DNA of 64,000 nt, from assembly GCF_004345675.1 (NCBI RefSeq), contig NZ_SLWU01000002.1, forward strand, positions 62,001 through 126,000. The letters run 5' to 3'. Position numbers and translations under genes: made by a program. Origin of the DNA: Caldanaerobacter subterraneus. Its GTDB lineage: Bacteria > Bacillota > Thermoanaerobacteria > Thermoanaerobacterales > Thermoanaerobacteraceae. The notes beneath the pieces were generated by a model that ran no database searches, was not told the origin of the DNA, and saw only the letters and a list, made by a program, of their open reading frames with translations. Position 1 is the stretch's first letter. Each line of letters opens with the position of its first letter. Of this stretch, positions 60,640-64,000 are shown one piece after another.

Positions 60640-60666
60640 AAATAGCAACGAAGGAGGGTGAATTTT
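60613..60666 (+). repeat. Perfect 14-bp inverted repeat covering the dacF SD
   Basis: AAAATTCACCCTCC (60613-60626) and its exact reverse complement (60653-60666) flank a 26-nt loop. The 3' arm holds AAGGAGG, the dacF SD, and the start codon follows two nt later. The terminal T run could also let it act as a weak terminator for xerD. Confidence 0.88.
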
Positions 60667-60667
60667 T

Positions 60668-61801
60668 ATGTCAAAAAAGTTTTTAGCATTATTGATAAGC
60701 ACATTTTTGCTGTTTAATACGGCATATGCGGATGTCATGAATTTAAAAGCAAAATCTGCAATACTTATGGAAGCAGAAACTGGAGAGATTCTATATGAAA
60801 AAGATATTCACAAACCTTTGCCTCCTGCTAGTGTGACGAAAGTAATGACTTTGCTCCTTGCGATTGAGGCGATAGATTCAGGGAAGATCAAAGTCACAGA
60901 CAAAGTGGTCACCAGCAAACACGCTTTTGACATGGGGGGTACTCAAATATACCTTGAGGTAGGAGAAGAAATGACTGTAGACGATTTGATGAAAGCTATT
61001 GCGATGAACTCAGCAAATGACGCATCTGTAGCTTTGGCTGAATATATAGCCGGTACAGAGGAAAATTTTGTGGAAATGATGAACAAAAGAGCAAAGGAAC
61101 TGGGAGCCAAAAATACCACTTTTAAAAACGCTACAGGTCTTCCTGAAGAAGGACATTTAACCACGGTGTATGATATAGCAATGATTTCCAGAGAACTTGT
61201 AAAACATCCGTCAATTTTTAAGTATTTGACTAATAAAATTGACTCCTTGAGGAATGGGAAATTCAGCCTTATAAACACAAATAAACTGCTTTGGAGGTAC
61301 AAAGGAGTTGATGGAATAAAAACAGGTTCTACCTCTGAGGCTCTTTACTGCATGGCTGCAACCGCAAAAAGAGGAGATACCAGGTTGATTGCTGTGGTAT
61401 TTGGAGCTCCCGATTCGGAGACTAGGTTCAACGAGACGGCTAAATTGCTGGATTACGGGTTTGCAAATTTCGAAACGGTGAAAGTAGCTTCAAAAGGGGA
61501 AGTACTAGGAAAGATAAAGGTTTTAAAAGGGAATAAGGAGATGGTAGAGGGAATTTCATTAAAAGATGAATATGTAGTTGTGAAAAAAGGCGAAGGGAAA
61601 AATATTAAAAAAGAGGTGGAGCTTAAGAATTTTCTCACTGCTCCTGTAAGTAAAAATAATCCGTTAGGAGTGCTCAAAATCCTGCAGGAAGGAAAACTGA
61701 TAAAGACAGTTGACATATACCCTGCCACTGATGTGAAGAAGGCGAATTTCTTTGAGAATTTTAATAAGGTGATAAACTACTGGATTAAGAAAGGGAGTTA
61801 A
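60668..61801 (+). CDS. dacF: D-alanyl-D-alanine carboxypeptidase DacF
   Basis: A 377-residue class C low-molecular-weight PBP. A signal peptide (KKFLALLISTFLLFNTAYA) is followed by active-site motifs SVTK near residue 57, SAN in AIAMNSANDASVAL near residue 116, and KTG in GIKTGSTSEAL, then a beta-sandwich domain and a C-terminal amphipathic helix (ANFFENFNKVINYWIKKG). It trims stem peptides in cortex/spore murein. It stands before spoIIA as in Bacillus. Confidence 0.94.
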   Translation: MSKKFLALLISTFLLFNTAYADVMNLKAKSAILMEAETGEILYEKDIHKPLPPASVTKVMTLLLAIEAIDSGKIKVTDKVVTSKHAFDMGGTQIYLEVGEEMTVDDLMKAIAMNSANDASVALAEYIAGTEENFVEMMNKRAKELGAKNTTFKNATGLPEEGHLTTVYDIAMISRELVKHPSIFKYLTNKIDSLRNGKFSLINTNKLLWRYKGVDGIKTGSTSEALYCMAATAKRGDTRLIAVVFGAPDSETRFNETAKLLDYGFANFETVKVASKGEVLGKIKVLKGNKEMVEGISLKDEYVVVKKGEGKNIKKEVELKNFLTAPVSKNNPLGVLKILQEGKLIKTVDIYPATDVKKANFFENFNKVINYWIKKGS

Positions 61802-61804
61802 GGC

Positions 61805-61837
61805 GGGCGGGTTTTTATCCCGTCCATTTATTTTTTA
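61805..61837 (+). terminator. Rho-independent terminator after dacF
   Basis: Seven-bp stem GGGCGGG/CCCGTCC (one G-U) with TTTTTAT loop, then ATTTATTTTTT. It separates dacF from the spoIIA operon. Confidence 0.75.
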
Positions 61838-61855
61838 GAAAATTATTCTAAAAAA

Positions 61856-61884
61856 GGAGGATTTTTTAAATTTGTATCGAATAT
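61856..61884 (+). promoter_or_regulatory. Sigma-H promoter for spoIIAA-spoIIAB-sigF
   Basis: GGAGGATTT, 11-nt spacer, ATCGAATAT: full match to RNAGGAWWW-N11-RNNGAATWW, identical in spacing to the spo0A promoter. Confidence 0.88.
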
Positions 61885-61905
61885 AATAGAGGGAGGTTGA
61901 TATGA

Positions 61906-62241
61906 ATGGGAGCAAAATTTTCTAAAAAAGACAGCACTTTAGTTGTAAAGATTGAAGGAGAATTGGACCACCATGAGGCGGAGAGAGTAAAAAGGGCAAT
62001 TGATGAAGAGTATGAAAAGAAGAGCTGTAAGAATATGATTTTTGAGCTAAAAAACCTCACTTTCATGGATAGCTCAGGAATTGGCGTCATAATCGGAAGA
62101 TACAAAAAAGTAAAAAATAATGGTGGGAAAGTGGCAATTGTAAATGCAAATCAACATTTAAAAAAAGTAATTGAGGTTTCTGGATTGTTGAGAATAATTA
62201 AGTGTTATAATAGCCTTGAGGAAGCCATAAAGGACATGTAA
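61906..62241 (+). CDS. spoIIAA: Anti-sigma F factor antagonist
   Basis: A 111-residue STAS protein. The phospho-accepting serine is in [19 protein letters not shown] near residue 58. Dephosphorylated SpoIIAA frees sigma-F from SpoIIAB in the forespore. ATG 61906 has GGGAGG nine nt upstream; the ATG at 61902 is in another frame and stops at once. Confidence 0.96.
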   Translation: MGAKFSKKDSTLVVKIEGELDHHEAERVKRAIDEEYEKKSCKNMIFELKNLTFMDSSGIGVIIGRYKKVKNNGGKVAIVNANQHLKKVIEVSGLLRIIKCYNSLEEAIKDM

Positions 62242-62255
62242 GGGGGATAATAAGA

Positions 62256-62687
62256 ATGGAATACAACAACATGATGGAATTGAAATTTTTAAGCAAGTCA
62301 CAAAATGAATCTTTTGCTAGGACTGTAGTGGCTGCATTCGCCGCGCAGTTGGACCCGACGATTGAAGAGATTGCAGATATAAAGACGGCAGTATCTGAAG
62401 CTGTAACCAATTGCATAATTCATGCTTATGAAAATAAAATAGGAATTATTACTATAAGAGCCTTTATCTTGGACAATAAAATCACCATTGAGGTCATAGA
62501 TGAAGGAAAGGGAATTGAAGATGTAGAAAAAGCCATGCAGCCTCTTTTTACAACTCGTCTGGAGGAAGAAAGAGCTGGAATGGGATTTACAGTCATGCAG
62601 ACCTTTATGGATGAGCTAGAAGTAGAGTCTACTCCAGGCAAAGGAACTTTAGTGAGAATGACTAAATACATAGGGCGAAATAGATGA
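62256..62687 (+). CDS. spoIIAB: Anti-sigma F factor / serine kinase
   Basis: A 143-residue GHKL kinase that binds sigma-F and phosphorylates SpoIIAA. The N box is [20 protein letters not shown], the G1 box [22 protein letters not shown] and the G2 box [22 protein letters not shown]. Length is typical. It sits between spoIIAA and sigF. Confidence 0.96.
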   Translation: MEYNNMMELKFLSKSQNESFARTVVAAFAAQLDPTIEEIADIKTAVSEAVTNCIIHAYENKIGIITIRAFILDNKITIEVIDEGKGIEDVEKAMQPLFTTRLEEERAGMGFTVMQTFMDELEVESTPGKGTLVRMTKYIGRNR

Positions 62688-62699
62688 GGTGACCATCCC

Positions 62700-63422
62700 A
62701 TGAAGGAGGAGGAAAATCTTGAGCTTATAAAGCTTGCAAAAAATAATGACAAAGCTAGTCTTGAAAAATTGATTTTGGAAAACAGCGGCCTTATCTGGAG
62801 CATTGTAAAAAAATTTGCTAACAGAGGCTATGAATTAGAAGATTTATATCAAATAGGGTGTATAGGATTTGTAAAGGCTGTGCAGAAGTTTGACGAATCT
62901 TACAATGTGAAGTTTTCTACATATGCTGTTCCCATAATAATGGGGGAGATAAAGAGGTTTTTAAGAGATGATGGATTGATAAAAGTCAGTAGGTCTTTGA
63001 AAGAACTTTCTTCTAAAGCCTTTTACATGAAAGAAGTGTTGAGCAATGAGCTGAATAGAGAGCCTACTATTAACGAAATTGCAGAAAGGCTCAATGTAAC
63101 CCCGGAAGAAATTGCTATGGCTTTTGAATCGGCTGCCACAGCGGAATCTCTTTATGACAGCATAAGCCATGAAGAAGAGGACAGGCAGCTTATTGAAATG
63201 GTGGGAGATAAAGAAGATAGTGTAGATTTAGAAGAAAAGCTTACACTTCACATGATCATAGACAAGCTAAAACCTAGGGAGAAGCAAGTGATATTTTTGA
63301 GGTATTTTAAAGACATGACTCAGACGGAGGTAGCGAACATCCTGGGAATTTCTCAGGTGCAGGTTTCAAGGATAGAGAAAAAAGTTTTGGAAAAGATAAG
63401 GAAAGAATTAGAAAAAGTGTAG
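62700..63422 (+). CDS. sigF: RNA polymerase sporulation sigma factor sigma-F
   Basis: A 240-residue sigma factor, first forespore-specific. Region 2 is SGLIWSIVKKFANRGYELEDLYQIGCIGFVKAVQKFDESYNVKFSTYAVPIIMGEIKRFLRDDGLIKVSRSLKEL, and the region 4 HTH is KDMTQTEVANILGISQVQVSRIEKKVLEKIR. SD TGAGGTGA. Last gene of spoIIA; a strong terminator overlaps its stop. Confidence 0.96.
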   Translation: MKEEENLELIKLAKNNDKASLEKLILENSGLIWSIVKKFANRGYELEDLYQIGCIGFVKAVQKFDESYNVKFSTYAVPIIMGEIKRFLRDDGLIKVSRSLKELSSKAFYMKEVLSNELNREPTINEIAERLNVTPEEIAMAFESAATAESLYDSISHEEEDRQLIEMVGDKEDSVDLEEKLTLHMIIDKLKPREKQVIFLRYFKDMTQTEVANILGISQVQVSRIEKKVLEKIRKELEKV

Positions 63423-63450
63423 CATTTGGCATGAATGCTACACTTTTTTT
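63417..63450 (+). terminator. Rho-independent terminator after sigF
   Basis: Ten-bp perfect stem GTGTAGCATT/AATGCTACAC spanning the sigF stop codon, seven-nt loop, seven T. Confidence 0.92.
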
Positions 63451-63480
63451 GAATTAATTCAACTTGTTCTTCACATACTA
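63451..63480 (+). promoter_or_regulatory. Sigma-G-type promoter for the dodecin gene and spoVA
   Basis: GAATT (4 of 5 to GHATR), 18-nt spacer, CATACTA (perfect to CATWMTA). Located directly after the sigF terminator; spoVA operons are sigma-G dependent in Bacillus. Confidence 0.65.
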
Positions 63481-63500
63481 ATACTGGCTGGTGAAATGAG

Positions 63501-63833
63501 ATGAAAAAAATTTTAATTGCAATCGCTGTGCTACTTATAATTGTAGCTATTTTTTATCTGCACAGGTCTGGTAAGAAAATACCAGACAGCGCCAATCTAG
63601 TGTATAAAGGAGGAGATAGTATGGCTGTGGTGAAGGTCTTAAACGTAGTTGGAGACTCCACAGTAAGCTGGGAAGATGCAATTCACAAAGCTGTTGAAGA
63701 AGCCGCTAAAAGCGTTCCGAATATTTCAGGAATAGAAGTCGTAAATCAGACGGCAAATGTTAAAAATGGAAAGATAGTGGAGTATAAAGCCAACATACAG
63801 ATAGCTTACAGAGCAGATGGACAACTAGATTAA
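63501..63833 (+). CDS. Dodecin-family protein with N-terminal membrane segment and internal start
   Basis: A 110-residue frame. Residues 1-40 hold a membrane helix (KKILIAIAVLLIIVAIFYLH) and a polar linker. Residues 41-110 (MAVVKVLNVVGDSTVSWEDAIHKAVEEAAKSVPNISGIEVVNQTANV) are a dodecin-like domain, a small flavin-binding oligomer in known members. An ideal SD AAAGGAGGAG at 63606-63615 precedes the in-frame ATG at 63621, so a free 70-residue dodecin may also, or only, be made. The sigma-G-type promoter suggests forespore expression; ligand binding here is inferred. Confidence 0.75.
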   Translation: MKKILIAIAVLLIIVAIFYLHRSGKKIPDSANLVYKGGDSMAVVKVLNVVGDSTVSWEDAIHKAVEEAAKSVPNISGIEVVNQTANVKNGKIVEYKANIQIAYRADGQLD

Positions 63834-63838
63834 CTTTG

Positions 63839-63864
63839 AGAGCACCGCTTTTGGTGCTCTTTTA
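63839..63864 (+). terminator. Hairpin between the dodecin gene and spoVAC
   Basis: Eight-bp stem AGAGCACC/GGTGCTCT, GCTTTT loop, only four T after it. Probably a partial terminator that lowers spoVA expression rather than a full stop. Confidence 0.65.
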
Positions 63865-63880
63865 TGGAAAGGGGAGAAAA

Positions 63881-64000
63881 ATGGAAAGAGATGTAAAAAA
63901 AGAGCAGGAATACAAAAACATAGCTCAAAAGTATGAACCAAAACCCACACTCCTGAAAAATGTGGTTATGGCTTTTATTGTAGGAGGGCTGATAAGTGAT
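63881..64000 (+). CDS. spoVAC: Stage V sporulation protein AC (partial, cut by window end)
   Basis: The first 40 residues are visible: a charged N-terminus (ERDVKKEQEYKNIAQKYEPKPTLLKNVVMAFIVGGLISD) with the family-like EPKPTLLKNVVMAFIVGGLI leading into the first membrane helix. SpoVA proteins move dipicolinic acid into and out of the forespore. SD AAGGGGAG precedes the ATG. The position after spoIIA fits; the assignment rests on this fragment only. Confidence 0.8.
   Translation, partial: MERDVKKEQEYKNIAQKYEPKPTLLKNVVMAFIVGGLISD

Noticed and set aside
1-64000. Insertion sequences, prophage, CRISPR arrays, tRNA genes
   Set aside because: None recognised: no transposase-like protein, no direct-repeat array, and no cloverleaf noticed by eye. 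A tRNA scan would be needed to exclude tRNAs fully.

Overview
The window is a single co-oriented (all plus strand), low-GC stretch of chromosome from a spore-forming Firmicute. Gene order and protein sequences point to Thermoanaerobacterales, most likely Thermoanaerobacter or Caldanaerobacter. This placement is inferred from recognised proteins, AT-rich codon use, a full sporulation gene set and an OLE RNA locus; no database search was run.

Layout. 1-8.5 kb holds a PLP racemase, an Rrf2 regulator with mnmA, a permease, then alaS-ireB-ruvX-DUF1292 and a Fur-family regulator with a Fur box in its own promoter. 8.6-16.2 kb holds RNase J, QueT, MltG, the tRNA-wobble pair TrmR/TrhP, a class B PBP and uninterrupted sigK. 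16.2-31.7 kb is a type IV pilus operon (pilB-pilT-pilC, major pilin, prepilin peptidase, four minor prepilins, a ComFB-family protein, pilM-N-O) embedded among shikimate genes (aroE before it, aroK after it, aroQ further on), plus an endonuclease IV-like protein and proBA. 31.7-39.4 kb is pepQ-efp, an acidic zinc-ribbon protein, the complete spoIIIAA-AH operon and an Asp23 protein. 39.5-48.4 kb is nusB-folD-xseA-xseB-ispA, then a noncoding segment of about 570 nt that I identify as OLE RNA, the OapA membrane protein, dxs, tlyA, nadK and argR. 48.4-64 kb is recN, spoIVB, spo0A, a SteA/SteB-glycosyltransferase-phosphotransferase group, nudF, an EndoQ-like nuclease, spoIIM, a degenerate XerD, dacF, the spoIIA operon (spoIIAA-spoIIAB-sigF), a dodecin-family protein and the start of spoVAC.

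How it works together. Housekeeping operons alternate with sporulation genes, and promoter motifs for different sporulation sigma factors can be read directly: sigma-H before spo0A and spoIIAA, sigma-E before spoIIM and (weaker) spoIIIAA, sigma-K type before sigK, sigma-F type before spoIVB, sigma-G type before the dodecin gene. The most unusual pattern is that spoIVB, spoIIM and dacF each sit behind a 14-16 bp inverted repeat. In each, the 3' arm contains the Shine-Dalgarno and the developmental promoter lies in the loop or overlaps the 5' arm. Read-through RNA from upstream vegetative genes would fold and hide the ribosome site; RNA begun at the sporulation promoter would lack the 5' arm and be translated. 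I propose this as a read-through lock. Other notable points are the OLE RNA/OapA locus, a XerD ortholog lacking nearly all catalytic residues, a membrane-anchored dodecin with an internal start, and a possible attenuator before alaS.
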